Part shown: positions 53,554-64,000 of the stretch, in pieces
How the letters are laid out: every line of letters begins with the position of its first letter
Numbering within the stretch: the first letter of the stretch is position 1
Origin: Blepharisma stoltei
Lineage: Eukaryota; Ciliophora; Heterotrichea; Heterotrichida; Blepharismidae
DNA length: 64,000 nucleotides
NCBI GenBank assembly: GCA_914767885.1
Contig: CAJZBQ010000052.1
Location: 652,501 to 716,500 of the forward strand
Direction: 5' to 3'
Program-made: the position numbers and the translations under genes
The notes under the pieces: generated by a model
Database searches by the model: none
Told to the model about the DNA's origin: nothing
What the model saw: only the letters and a program-made list of their open reading frames with translations

Positions 53554-54603
53554 TTACTTTCAGCAAATATAAACACTTTTTTCTTTGAATAATCTTACAG
53601 CAATAAATCCAAACCCAAGATCCCCAAGCTCATTGCAAGACTACTTGAGATTATATCTATTACATATATTAACAAAATTACGAGTTTATGCTTCCACTTG
53701 TCCTTGTTCTCTTCCTTGGAAGTATCTCGTATTTATTTTCGGTAATTCTTCTACACTCTTCTTAAAAGGCAGCCTGTTTTTGTCAAGGTAATCAAATTGC
53801 TCTTTTCTCCTGGATTCCCTATGGGTTCCAGGCATTCTTTTTGAAAAAGCATCTGGAGTGATAGGAACTAGCTTGGGTCTTAAAATTTTATACCAATTTC
53901 AGAAATATTGGATGCTTTATATATATAAATAAGGTTTTTTATATTGATAATTTTTAGTTTTTGGCACAGAAATTATTTTCTGCTTAAAAGGCACACACCA
54001 AGTTTTCACTTTTTACCAATTGGCATAGTATCATACACAAAAGGATTTGGTAGTGGATTTAATCTCGAAAAAGACTTGCTTCACGAAATATTATTATTTC
54101 CGTCCTTAAAAATTTGTCTAAATGTACGTGGAGATAATAAAGCTTCTTGGCTGCTGTCGATAGGTATTGTGTCTCCTGCATCATTTTGAAAAGCTGATAC
54201 AATTGATGAGCCGAAATCCCCAGATTTTTGTATATGCTCTATTAGTCTAATTTTTATAGAAAATTCTTATTTTTTAAAAATCAACTTTTTAAATATCCTG
54301 CCAAGTCTAATAAAGAATATTTGATTTTGACTCAGCTGTCGGTGACTGTGGTTCAAAAGTTTTCCCTTTTTTTACTACAATAACAGGCTTGAATGATGCA
54401 GGAGTGCTTATCACTATTTTATCTTGATTAAAACTTGTATGGTTTAAAGCATGATTTTCACTTGTTTGGGTACATACACTTTGAACCATCATTTCTCGGT
54501 AATTATGTAACGTTCCTCGGCTATCAACACTTATAGCATTTCGCTTTGGCCTTCTGCAGCATCCAAAAAATGATACTAGGCATCCAGATGATTTATTTGA
54601 CAT
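53554..54603 (-). CDS. Unknown Cys-rich N-terminus protein in four pieces
   Basis: Start 54603 (MSNKSSGCLVSFFGCCRR). Pieces 54603-54316, 54248-53974, 53905-53693 and 53629-53554; joined 852 nt, 283 residues. N-terminal GCLVSFFGCC could be palmitoylated. Middle: SIVSAFQNDAGDTIPID, NPFVYDTMPIG; C-terminal: VPITPDAFSKRMPGTHRES, VELGDLGFGFIAVRL. No family recognised. Three short IESs with weak flanking matches (ATT, AATA, GA), so joins are tentative though in frame. Confidence 0.6.
53630..53692. other. IES candidate (63 bp)
   Basis: GA microhomology only; join GQVELGDLGFGF is in frame and avoids two stops. Confidence 0.45.
53906..53973. other. IES candidate (68 bp)
   Basis: TATT (+) at 53906-53909 and 53974-53977; join LLSRKYFWNWYKIL. 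Confidence 0.55.
54249..54315. other. IES candidate (67 bp)
   Basis: ATT in phase; a longer repeat ATTAGACT is present but one base out of phase. Confidence 0.45.
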
Positions 54604-55038
54604 TTTTACAAATCTTACAGTGAGTGCATTTTTTCAATAAATTAATAGGAAAAATAAAGGCTGCATTAATTTTATCTAATAACAGAATAATTACTATTTA
54701 TTAATAGTAAAAGAGGCTGAATTGATGCGAAATTTATTTTCAATAAATATTCAAATATTTAAGAAATTTGCTATAGCATTTATTGCAAGCTGTCTGCAAT
54801 AAAAAAGCATAAATAATGGCTAGGAGATATTCTATTATTGATTATATTAAAGCAGTCTCTTATATGCCTAATTACAATGAAATAAAAATATTCCTACTGA
54901 TTAGCCATTACCTTATTGAATATATGCAATTAGGTTTTAAAAATGTTTTAATTTATTATAAACTGCTTAAAGCATAAAAATTGCTATTGTTCTTTATTTA
55001 TCTCAATTCCAGCGCATACAATTTTAATTTAAATAAAA
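54604..55038. other. Intergenic between divergent genes
   Basis: AT-rich, nothing recognised. Confidence 0.55.
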
Positions 55039-55794
55039 ATGCCATTCCGAATTACAAATGAATCGATTTATTTAGGGATTGCAATACTCTTTATTACAGC
55101 CCCAAATATTGCTCACATCATCCTATCAGCTCTACTAGAAGACTCTTTTGCGATCCCATATCTCATTATTACTTGTTCTTTTTTCTGCCTAAATATTTTC
55201 TTATTATTCAAAACCTCATGCTCAAATCCCGGATATTTGTCTAAAAATTCATCCTTACCAGAAGAAACCACTGGTGTTATAGAAATCAATGGAATTACAG
55301 TCAGGCTAAAACTATGCAATACCTGCAATATTTTGAAACCTCCAAGAGTCCATCATTGCAAAGTCTGCGATTTTTGTGTAGACAGGCAAGATCATCATTG
55401 CCCTTGAGTTGCCAATTGTATAGGGAGAAAAAATCATCGAGAATTTGTGATGCTTTTGCTGTTTTCTACTCTTGAGTCGGCTTATTTAATTGTAGCCGAG
55501 CTGTGTGTAGCTATTATTACTGATGACCCTCCAGGGCGTTATGCTGGAGAAATTATTTTAATTGTGTATGGAGCTATTATGTTTTGGTCTGTTGGAGGGC
55601 TACTTTTATACCAGCTTTATTTGATTTTTTTAAATAAAACTACACATGAGCACCGAAGAAGAATTTTTGGAAATGATAATCCGTTTAAGTATGGCTGCTG
55701 CAAAAATTTGCTGCTATTTTGTTCAATGAAAGCTGAAACACCTGCTTCAAAGCCCAGCCCTCAAATTAACAATCAAATTGAAGAAAATAGTTAA
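55039..55794 (+). CDS. DHHC palmitoyltransferase
   Basis: Protein S-acyltransferase. 251 residues, no IES or intron. Two N-terminal membrane spans, then the Cys-rich domain [35 protein letters not shown] with catalytic DHHC, two more spans ([38 protein letters not shown]) and a TTHEHRR motif. The Trp of DHHC-P-W is encoded by TGA at about 55405, direct evidence for the altered code. Confidence 0.96.
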
Positions 55795-55824
55795 TTAATA
55801 ATAAATTGCTACTTTAAAAGAGTT

Positions 55825-56523
55825 TTAATTCTTATCGCGATTACTATTGAGTTCATTATAACGTAACGCAAAAAGTCTGACTGCGTAAGGGGCTGTCAGC
55901 CTTGCAGTTTCTTCGTCTGCAAAATGCTTTATAAATTCATCTTTATCGATAGTTTCGTTTGCAAGGTTTTCTAAGCCCATGAATTTTTCAAACATACCTT
56001 GCTCAGCAGCTTCTCTACAGGTCAAAATGGACTGGACATAGGCTTTTATTCTGGCTTCTGAGGCGCATGGTCTAGTTTTATTAGAAACTAACTCAGGCAA
56101 ACGGATAAGAGAAAGATCAAGTATAAGACGGATAATTTCATGAATTTCTGACTTTGGCAAGACTTTTGTGTTATTTCTGTCATATAGCTCGAATATAAGT
56201 CTTGCTTTCCTCCTTGCGGTGCCGCTGCTGAGCATTATTCCTAAAATAAGCAAAGGTCTAACTATAATTCTTCCGTCTTCTAATGTATAGTGCTGGTATA
56301 GAGTTTCTGCTTTAGGGCATTGATAGGTATTTTTTATCTTGATCCCAAGGATAATTGAGATACTTTCCCATTGTGCTGGTGAAGCATGCTCTAAATCAGA
56401 ATTTTTTTTAAAACACATATCAACGTCTCTGACAGTGTTTTTAAAGAACTCAAGCTGTTCTTCCATCTGGATGATGGCAATTTCTTCTACACTTAGTTTT
56501 TCTCGACTAGATGCGCACCCCAT
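55825..56523 (-). CDS. Possibly myristoylated EF-hand-like protein
   Basis: 232 residues, MGCASSREKLS suits dual acylation. FELYDRNNTKVLPKSEIHE looks like a degenerate EF-hand, and a second (NETIDKDEFIKHF) follows, as in calcineurin-B-like proteins. Family not certain. No interruption. Confidence 0.7.
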   Translation of the reverse strand: MGCASSREKLSVEEIAIIQMEEQLEFFKNTVRDVDMCFKKNSDLEHASPAQWESISIILGIKIKNTYQCPKAETLYQHYTLEDGRIIVRPLLILGIMLSSGTARRKARLIFELYDRNNTKVLPKSEIHEIIRLILDLSLIRLPELVSNKTRPCASEARIKAYVQSILTCREAAEQGMFEKFMGLENLANETIDKDEFIKHFADEETARLTAPYAVRLFALRYNELNSNRDKN

Positions 56524-57227
56524 TTCGTTTTAATTTTTATATGAATTCATAGTCAATTCGCAAATAAAATATAAAAAAACGCATAGGTATCCTTCTTAAT
56601 TATTAGGAAAAGAAAGTTTTTGGCAGGTAAATTTTTAGTTTTTTTTATTTAGGTTTTTGGATCAGAAAAATCAATTATACTGGCATCCTTTATTATGGAG
56701 TATATAAATTTAATTTAACAAATAAATTTCTTACTCCCCCTCCATGAGCGAAACAAAACCGTTAAAAATCGCTATTTTTTTGACCAAAAGCCCACCCTCC
56801 TCGAGCGAACAAAAATTTTTTTAATAGAAAAATTTTGATATATAAATGATACTTATTATAATGGAATCTCGAGCTAATTCTTTTTAATTTTAAACAAATT
56901 GTGTTTTAAAATATAAAATTTTACAAATTAAATTAATATTTGCTTTCCAATTTTTGCGAAGTGGGATTTTTTTAAATTCCAAAATAAAAATGTTTTTCTA
57001 TAAAATTTTATATATAATTTTTTTAAAAAAAATTAACCCCCTCCGTGAGCGAACAAGATTTTTTTGTTCACTCACGGAGAGTGGGGAGTTAGAAAATTTA
57101 AGCTGTTTTCCTGGTAAAATCTTTCTCGTTCTAGTTAAGCTAATTTAATGTTAATAAAAATATCATGAATTTAATCTAGATGCGGTATAATTTGATATTA
57201 AAAAGATAATAATTAAATAGCACATAT
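56524..57227. other. Intergenic holding a MITE
   Basis: AT-rich apart from the MITE at 56734-57088; likely carries divergent promoters. Confidence 0.55.
56734..57088. mobile_element. Family-1 MITE, intergenic
   Basis: 355 bp with TTA at 56731-56733 and 57089-57091. CTCCCCC left, terminal hairpin right, internal CGAGCGAACAAAAATTTTT. Confidence 0.9.
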
Positions 57228-58339
57228 ATGGAATTGCAAGCAAAGATAAATGGGTCTTTTGGAATTCTATTTTTTACTATTTTAGGATTTATAGTCTCAT
57301 TAAATTCATGAGTATTCAAGATATGCTTGACGAATTTATTATCAATTACCTTTATTAGTATCTTTTTGATCATATACAAGCCAAGTGCTTTGACTTATTC
57401 TAAATATGAAGGATTGCGATATCTATTATTTTTGGCTTTATATATCAATATTATTGTTTAAATCTTATTTATTTTAAGCAGGCTAGCCATATTGGCTAAT
57501 TCATCCAAAAATGCATACTTTATGTGAATATTTTATCAATTAGCTTGAGTTATTTCTTTATTTTTGAAATAGAAAATAAAGACATCAGCGAAAGAAAAGG
57601 TGAGAAGTAAATAGAAATTCTTGAAATTGAGCTTCAAATTACTACATGAATTATCGTAGCTATATTAGGCATTCACAGCATATTTATTCATTTCTATCTA
57701 AGCCAACTTTCCCAAAAGAAAAGCATTTACACCTTCGTTTCACCTGATGGATTTTTGCTTAAAGAACTGGAATTTATTTTGAAAACAAATTCAATTTTGA
57801 TGACTATTTTGCTTCATCTAAATTTAACAACTTATAACCCATTATTCAGTTTTATCTCATCGCTCCCAATCTTTTTATACCCAGCTCCAGCAATTGAGAA
57901 TTTTTATATTTTTTCTATTTTTGATGAAAATTCAGATTTATATTGAAAAACAATTTTTGCTTCACAAAGCTATTACACATTTAGATCTATAATTATTTTA
58001 CCAATTCTTGTAAATTATATATAGTCTCCAATGTGCTGAAGTCTTCATTCTTTTCTATCTTACTTTTACTCTAAACGTACAGCTTGAAATATAATATTTT
58101 TATATTTCAATTTTCAAGAAAATTATGATTATTCCTTATCGACTTTTTTATATGAATTTCTATTTTATTTAATTTTGCATGCTGCAATATGGTCTGTATT
58201 AAACAAATATGAATTTTTGCAATACAATCTAATACCATTTTCGCTTATTACTGCTTTATTTTGCTCTACATGGCCTCTAAGAGTATTTGGGCTTTCTATT
58301 TCTATACGGCTTATCTATTTAGCTAACGTTATTACTTAG
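57228..58339 (+). CDS. Multi-pass membrane protein of unknown family
   Basis: Start 57228; pieces 57228-57446, 57506-57599, 57615-58009 and 58025-58339; 340 residues. Two 15-nt introns (57600-57614, 58010-58024) and a 59-bp IES (ATC repeats). Hydrophobic spans in order: GILFFTILGFIVSLNSW, LLSITFISIFLIIY, LYVNILSISLSYFFIF, TTWIIVAILGIHSIFIHF, and others near the C-terminus. Aromatic-rich, resembling a receptor or channel-like orphan; not assigned. Confidence 0.7.
57447..57505. other. 59-bp IES
   Basis: ATC at 57444-57446 and 57503-57505, in phase; contains TAA at 57459 in frame otherwise. Confidence 0.55.
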
Positions 58340-58357
58340 ATACAAATAATTATTAAA

Positions 58358-61300
58358 TTATCTTAACTTAGATTGATAATTAAATTCCCTCCCTCTTTCT
58401 GGAAAAGTGTATCTGGGCTCTTCAACGTAGTCTTCTTGGACTTTTATTTCGTTCCCTAAATTTTGTTTTAGTTGCGGCCTTTTGCATTTCCAGCATGATT
58501 CTGAGTACATAGAATTTGTGGATTTACACCCAATACAAGTCCATCTATTTAAAGACTCCTCACTCTTTTGGCTTGGAAAATCAAATTCTTTTGGTCTTGG
58601 CTTTCTACAATTGCTACACAAATAAAACATTGACGAATTTTGAGTCCTGCATTCCTGGCAGCTCCACTTTGCATCATTTTTTTCCATAGGTTTCGACCTT
58701 AGCTCACTCGGCTTATACGAATACTCTTTCGCTAAATCTTTGCTAGAAACTGAATCTTTTAATACAGGTCTGTCAGGATCTGGTCCAAAAGTAACAGTCC
58801 TTCCATAAGACCTGTCAAGAGTTTCTGTATTTTTTACTCTTTCAGTCGAAATTTTGGCAGCTGAGCTTACTCCTCTCATTTTTCCTGCATCTCTGCTTGA
58901 ATAAATATCTTCATCTCTAGCTGTCGAAGTATTATAGCTAGACTCAGGCTTTTTTATAATTGAGGTATAAGATAAGCGGTCTTCAAAACCATTGGAGCTC
59001 ATATTTCTTTTTCTTGATGAATCTTGGTCTTCTTTATATCTTTCTCTGCCTCTATATTCGGTATCAGGATTTGGGTCGCCTCCTTCTAATAATGCAGATA
59101 AAGATTTTGGACTGGCATTGCGGTTATAAGAGGTATTATCACTTTTTCTTTGGAAACTCGCCCTTAAGTCTACATCCTGCTTATTTCTTAATTCTTCTTT
59201 ATTGTATTTCCTATCGAAAGAATCTGTTGAGTACATATTTTCTCTGACGTCCCCATAAAAAGTTCTGCTGAATGAGTTTTCATTAGTTGGAAACGCTGGC
59301 TTGTTATATAAATTTTCTCGGCTTTCAAACTGGCTCTGGCTTAATAGGTCATCTTTTTTGTCCCTTATGGTGTACCTTCCTTTGTCCTCAGTTTTTTGTG
59401 GTGATGTAGGCTTTGGGGCTGCTTTGGATTTTATTTCATAAAATTTGTCCCAATTTATTGTCCTGCACCCTGCGCATTCAAAAGTATCAGAATTTCCTTC
59501 TTTTGAGCATTTTTTACAAGTCCATGTAGATTCAGCTGCCTCTCTTTTTGGAGAACTCTCTTGATTATATGATCTTGGGCTTTCTTGGTAGCTAAGTCTA
59601 GGACTTTCCAGTGTTGAAATATTTTTTTCAAAAATTTTTTGTCTATCTCTAGATTGGTCTATGCTCATACTTTTAGGGTATTTATTTTCTTGCCTATAAG
59701 ATTCAGGCTGGGCTGTATAATCTTGTGGGGGCTCTTTTCTAAAAGAATCTGGCTGTCTTGAATATTCATCTCTTTTGGGCTCTGGAGGATAATCATATTT
59801 TTTATAGCTTTCTGAAGGTCTGGTTGAATAATATTCTGGGACTTTGCTTTGTTCAAGACGATTGGGAGTATATTGTTTATAAGGCAAATTGTACTCTTCT
59901 CGCTTTTGAGAAATAATCTCAGCTGACTTATTAAGCTCGTCTCGCTTAGGAGGGATTTCTTGGGTATAAGGAATGTAATCTTCTTTTTTTTGGTAATAAG
60001 GGTCAGCTGTTCTGTTTAATTCTTCTCTTTTTTGGAATAAGGGATTTGCAGGTCTGGCGGCTTCTTCGCGCTTTTGGTAGGATTCTTTATTTATTTCTTC
60101 TCTTTTTTGATAATATTGCTCAGGTGTTCTTTCGATTTCTTCTCTTTTTTGGAAATTTTGTTCATAAGAACGATTTATTTCATCTTTTTTTTGGGCGAAC
60201 CTAGCTCCCTAATCCTTAATCGAACAATTTCTATATAGTAAGCGCCCATCCTCAAATATAATTACCTATTTCGTTAGTTATGAATCTTGAAAATTATACA
60301 GTATAATAGGTTCTCCACATTTCCAATAGAATTATAGCATATTTCCTTATATATTGAATACTGTATTTATGATGACTAATGCATAAAAAAATAAAATTTT
60401 AAATAAAATTATATATTTTTTTATCCTATTTTTTTAACCCCATCCTTCATCAGTCTATTTCTCGGATAATCAAGGATAGGTGAGAGTAAGGAGCTTATCA
60501 AAATCCGTAGAAGCGATATATTGAGATGTTGGCTTATATTCTCGTTTTTGTCTAAAAAATAGCATAACTGGCCTTATATTTCTGCTGACTGCAACCCATG
60601 CTAGCTGAAGCCACGATAAATTATCATTTGTGCCAAATTCTTCATATAGCGTCCACTTATCAGAATATAGGCACGCAGGATTATAGAAATGTCCATTGAA
60701 CCCAATTCAGCTTGATACTTCAAATTCATCCCTTCCCTGGGTGATCTGAGGCATACCTTTAAAATTCCTTGCGATTTCTTCACTATTTGGCTCATTTTCC
60801 CACTTCATTTCTACTACAAATGCAGCTGGCATCATCCTTTTACCAATTGCATCTTCTATAGCTGATTTCCAGCTATCACTTTCTCTTAAACTTAATGAAG
60901 AAGCCACTATAAATGGGGAATCTTCATTAGACAATGTATACTATATTTATTGTATTTTCATTATTAAAAAATATAAAAAAATAATTTGATAATATCTAAT
61001 TTAGCATAAAAAATGAGTCAGGCTTTCGATGCTCTGCAAAACCTCTTACTCCCCCCCCCCCTCCGTGAGCGAACAAAACCATTAGAAAAATCGCTATTTT
61101 TTTGACCAAAAACCCACCCTCCGTGAGTGAACAAAAATTTTTTTAATAGAAAAAATTTTAATGGAAAAAAATTTTGATATATAAGTGATAATTAGTATAA
61201 TGAAATCTAGAGCTAATTCTGTTTAATTTTTAAACAAATTGCGTTTTTAAAACATAAATTTTGCAAATTAAATTAATATTTGCTTCCCAATTTTTGCAAA

Positions 61301-61843
61301 TTAGGATTTTTTTAAAATTTCGAAAAAAATATTTTTTATAAAATTTATATATAAATTTTTTTTAAAAAAAAAAATTAACCCCCCTCCGTGAGCGAACAAA
61401 ATTTTTTTGTTCGCTCACGGAGGGGGGGGGGGAGTTAGCGTCATGAATTCTTCAATAAGAAACAAAAAAATCTCCGCTGGGCTCGTCTTTAATGATTTCA
61501 ACGACGCTGACATGTAAGGAAGCAAAGAACTTAAATTTAAAATAGCTGCAGCGTCATTTGAATAATTGAAACTTAATGCCAGTTGCTAAATAAAAGTTAC
61601 TTTAAGCTTTTCTAGGAATGAAGAGGCTGGAAACTCACGTTCCATCAGTGATTTCAGTACTGAATCGACAGAAAATAAAAATTGAAAAAGGCTTGTATGC
61701 GCTGAATGCTCTAAAGTTTCTCCTGCTATAAATCTTGGAGGCTTTCCTTTTGAAGGTTCAGTAGCTTGGTATTTGTATTTGGATTCACGATCATCTGGTT
61801 TTATATAGGAAGTAGATGAGTATGAACGATATTCGTTGTCCAT
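58358..61843 (-). CDS. USP-like protein with RanBP2-type zinc fingers
   Basis: Start 61843; pieces 61843-61601, 61585-61435, 61045-60999, 60925-60487 and 60201-58358; 907 residues. N-terminal 300 residues resemble a ubiquitin-specific protease fold: a Cys-box position (GETLEHSAHTSLFQFLFS) without the Cys, and later WIGFNGHFYNPACL..DKWTLYEEFG with the His-box. Then about eight Q-K-R-E-E repeats and a long Ser/Arg/Tyr-rich region. Three RanBP2-type fingers: WTCKKCSKEGNSDTFECAGC, WSCQECRTQNSSMFYLCSNC, WTCIGCKSTNSMYSESCWKC. Likely catalytically dead. One 15-nt intron (61586-61600), two MITEs and a 73-bp IES. Confidence 0.78.
60205..60486. mobile_element. Family-3 MITE in USP-like gene
   Basis: 282 bp; left CTCCCTAATCCTTAATCGAA, right AATCAAGGATAGGTGAGAG; flanks TAG (60202-60204) and TAA (60487-60489), in phase. 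Excision gives DKLLRFAQKKDE. Confidence 0.75.
60926..60998. other. 73-bp IES
   Basis: ATT (+) at both ends, in phase; join FFMLNEDSPFIV. Confidence 0.6.
61049..61434. mobile_element. Family-1 MITE in USP-like gene
   Basis: 386 bp, near-identical to the 15161 copy. TTA at 61046-61048 and 61435-61437. Excision gives EEFMTLRGFAEHRKP. Confidence 0.92.
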
Positions 61844-62044
61844 ATTACTTTCTTATAGTTTTTGTAGGTTTTTTAAAAATTAAGATTTTTTTTATTTAAA
61901 ATCATTTTTTTAAAAAAAAGTTTTTATTATTTTTGTTATTGAAAATCTTTCAAATAATCACAAATTTAACATTAATCTCCTAACCTGAAAATCCTCAAAG
62001 AAACAACCTCTCCTTAGTCTCTAAATTAAATCTATGTCATAAAT

Positions 62045-62392
62045 ATGGTCAAAGAGACTAAGGAATTGGAGCCTGTGACACGTGACTATACCATTCACCT
62101 CCACAAGCGTCTTCACCACACCAATCTGAAGAAGCGTGCTCCTAAGTCTATTAGAATAATAAAGGACTTCGCACAAAGAGTCATGAAAACGAAAGATGTG
62201 AGAATTGATTATCACCTCAACAATTTCTTATGGTCCAGAGGAATCAAGCATGTTCCTTTCAGAGTCAGAGTAAGAATGGAAAGAAAGCGCACAGAAGAAG
62301 AAACTGCAGGAGAGGAGCTTTATACCTTAGTCAGATATTTGCCTGTTGATTCCTTTGAAGGATTAAGACCAGAGAAAGTTGAGAGCGAATAA
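62045..62392 (+). CDS. RPL31: Ribosomal protein eL31
   Basis: Large-subunit protein near the exit tunnel. 115 residues, family length; TRDYTIHLHKRLHHTNLKKRAPKSI, RIDYHLNNFLWSRGIKHVP and RVRVRMERKR are conserved. No intron or IES. GC and codon use are higher than in its neighbours, as expected for a highly expressed gene. Confidence 0.97.
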   Translation: MVKETKELEPVTRDYTIHLHKRLHHTNLKKRAPKSIRIIKDFAQRVMKTKDVRIDYHLNNFLWSRGIKHVPFRVRVRMERKRTEEETAGEELYTLVRYLPVDSFEGLRPEKVESE

Positions 62393-62544
62393 TCTTTAAG
62401 CTTAATTCTTGATTCTTGACTTGAAATCATAATTTTAATTATAAAATAATTATAATTATTTATGGTGAATTATAGACTAATTTTTTTATTATTGAAAAAA
62501 TAATAAAGAATGGAATAATTACAGAAAGGTAATTTAGAATTGAA

Positions 62545-63003
62545 ATGCAAGAAAAAATTATGCAAGAGCAAGTTAAACTGCATCCTTTGACGTTTAAGCA
62601 TCCTTTAAGAACGAAATCGTGGTGCAAAATGGGGAAGGAGTTTTATATTGACCATTTGGCTATAACTTCTTTTCCAGGGACGATTGTAACTCCTCTGACA
62701 ATTACATCAAGAGAATTTTCTACTAAAAAAATCCAAGTTTTGGATCGTAAATTACATTTAAAAGGATTAATTCCAAAAATTTCACTTCATTCAAAAATAA
62801 CAAACCTACACACAAAAATTTCACTGCCAGAAATTAAAAAAATCAAAAAATATAGGACTATGTCTTTAACTACTCCAGATTTGAAGATATCGAAACTATC
62901 AGGAAAGACGTCGAAATTTACATCAACATTTTCGAGACAAAAGAAAAAAAAAGATGAAGGAACATTTGCAAGCATTGAAGACATCAAATATAAATGTGAA
63001 TAG
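62545..63003 (+). CDS. Basic protein of unknown function
   Basis: 152 residues, MQEKIMQEQVKLHPLTF; Lys/Thr/Ser-rich with PKISLHSKITNLHTKISL repeats of a K-I-S-L pattern. No family recognised, uninterrupted. Confidence 0.6.
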   Translation: MQEKIMQEQVKLHPLTFKHPLRTKSWCKMGKEFYIDHLAITSFPGTIVTPLTITSREFSTKKIQVLDRKLHLKGLIPKISLHSKITNLHTKISLPEIKKIKKYRTMSLTTPDLKISKLSGKTSKFTSTFSRQKKKKDEGTFASIEDIKYKCE

Positions 63004-63173
63004 CAATAGTGAATAAGTGCATTAAAATAATGTAAATATTACGATAATTTTTGGCTCTGAATGATTAAATATTTAGGTTTTATAAGATAATAAATTGGTT
63101 ACTAATGAAAAAATCAGGAGTTATATTATATCCATTAATTTACGTATGATTTTATTTCTTATAATGATAGCAA

Positions 63174-63766
63174 TTAGAATTCGAACTCGTTTTTTCCTGA
63201 AATAAACTCTTTATATTGCTCAAAATTTACAAATTTAATGTGATAATTTTGAGACTCATTTAATTTGTGAAAAATAAGATCCAATAATAGGTCAGTTTGA
63301 TATTTTGCTTCTTTATTAGCCATAGTCAATGCTTCCATTAGATTTTCTTTATTTAATTCATTACCTGCAGTTTTTTCTATAAATGAAAAGAAGACTAAAT
63401 AATATTTACACAAATATTTTTGGGTCTGCAACAATGTTTTCTTTTTTTTACTGCTTTTTCTGGGAGAAAATAAATTTCAATTATGAGATTCCTGGACATT
63501 TTCTAACTCCTTCCTCCTTGAGTGAGCTAACTTTTTTGCTCATAAAATAGAAGAGTTAATTTTCTCTTGAAATTTTAAAAAATCTCAAGGCTTATAATTT
63601 TAAATTTAATAGAATTATCTAGAGATCTCATGACAATTGCTTCTATATTAATTTTTTAGATATCAAAAATTTTTTAAGGTTTATTTAAAAAGGTTGAATT
63701 TTTCCAATGTTTTGTCTTCCCATGGAGTGGCGCAAGCAGCTTTTGAATAATTCTGCATCAATTCAT
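63174..63766 (-). CDS. Small unknown protein with MITE and 15-nt intron
   Basis: Start 63766 (MNWCRIIQKLLALEN, TGA-Trp at codon 3). Pieces 63766-63728, 63503-63410 and 63394-63174; 117 residues. A MITE (63507-63727) and an intron (63395-63409) are removed. Basic middle (KKKKTLLQTQKY), helical C-terminus (ENLMEALTMANKEAKYQ). No family recognised. Confidence 0.65.
63507..63727. mobile_element. Decayed short family-1 MITE
   Basis: 221 bp, left TAA (63504-63506), right TGG (63728-63730), so the target repeat has diverged or the right end is eroded. Contains GAGTGAGCTAAC and ends CATGGAG. Confidence 0.6.
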
Positions 63767-64000
63767 TGCTTACTGCTGATGGGTTCAATTAATAAAGCCC
63801 AGAAAGAGTGATCAAAGGTAAAACAATCAATTAATTAATTGAAAGAGTCTCAAGGTCTTCCAGATTTGATGCCACTGGATCCTTGCTTGAGAGGAGTAGC
63901 ATTGCTACCCGAGCCCCATCAACAGTAGTCTTTTCCTGGACGAAGGGCTTGCACTAGATCCCTGAGTTTCGAGGGTAGAAAGACCTCCTTGCTACTGAAT
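63767..64000. repeat. GC-richer block at right edge
   Basis: 63850-64000 is GC-richer with no ORF; composition matches the SINE-like class. It continues past the window. Confidence 0.4.

Overview
The window is best read as germline (micronuclear) DNA of a ciliate of the Blepharisma type (Heterotrichea). The sequence shows three things that point there. First, in-frame TGA must be tryptophan: it falls in the DHHC-Pro-Trp motif of the palmitoyltransferase at 55039 and in MORN, kinase and transporter motifs, while TAA and TAG end proteins. Second, spliceosomal introns are 15 nt (once 16 nt) GT..AG; about 18 are placed here. Third, most genes are broken by AT-rich or repeat-bearing inserts, usually flanked by short direct repeats. 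Removing the insert plus one repeat copy restores the frame. These are taken to be internal eliminated sequences (IESs). For most multi-part genes the joined coding length was checked to be a multiple of three.

Layout. 1-11 kb: dihydrolipoamide dehydrogenase (part, minus), a basic unknown protein, a damaged MFSD1-like transporter, decayed MITEs, a SINE-like copy, a zinc-finger gene lacking its 5' end, a MORN/IQ protein and a coiled-coil gene. 10.8-17 kb: a Na+/H+ exchanger gene split by a MITE and by a 4.28-kb foldback element that itself holds two MITEs. 17-23.5 kb: DnaJ, CHORD and CFAP97-domain genes, then a centrin-like gene. 23.9-27.5 kb: a four-CNB cGMP-dependent protein kinase in five pieces. 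27.8-34 kb: a CCT-domain protein, an ArfGAP hit by a MITE and by a G-rich TIR element, and a coiled-coil gene with three large inserts. 34-41 kb: unknown proteins, a REEP/HVA22 protein, a cyclic-nucleotide-binding protein, TTC5-like and an RBR E3 ligase. 41-48.5 kb: a coiled-coil gene with a SINE-like insert and a second foldback element, a 7TM protein, a multi-pass membrane protein and a pepsin-like protease. 48.7-57 kb: a small acylated protein, POC1, an unknown gene with a SINE-like insert, another unknown gene, a DHHC enzyme and a possibly myristoylated protein. 57-64 kb: a multi-pass membrane protein, a USP-like/RanBP2-zinc-finger protein, ribosomal protein eL31 and small unknown genes.

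Four classes of inserted DNA account for most of the non-coding sequence. (i) MITEs of 220-435 bp, ends CTCC..GGAG, with 3-bp TNA target duplications. (ii) SINE-like GC-richer elements of 0.4-0.55 kb, common head near ATGGCGTC, target repeats up to 18 bp. (iii) Long-TIR or foldback elements with ~185-bp internal tandem repeats. (iv) Short unique IESs of 29-130 bp. Several genes (POC1, CFAP97 domain, MORN, centrin, PKG) fit a ciliated cell. The strongest theme is that recognisable transposons sit inside conserved reading frames and must be removed exactly at their target duplications for the gene to work.
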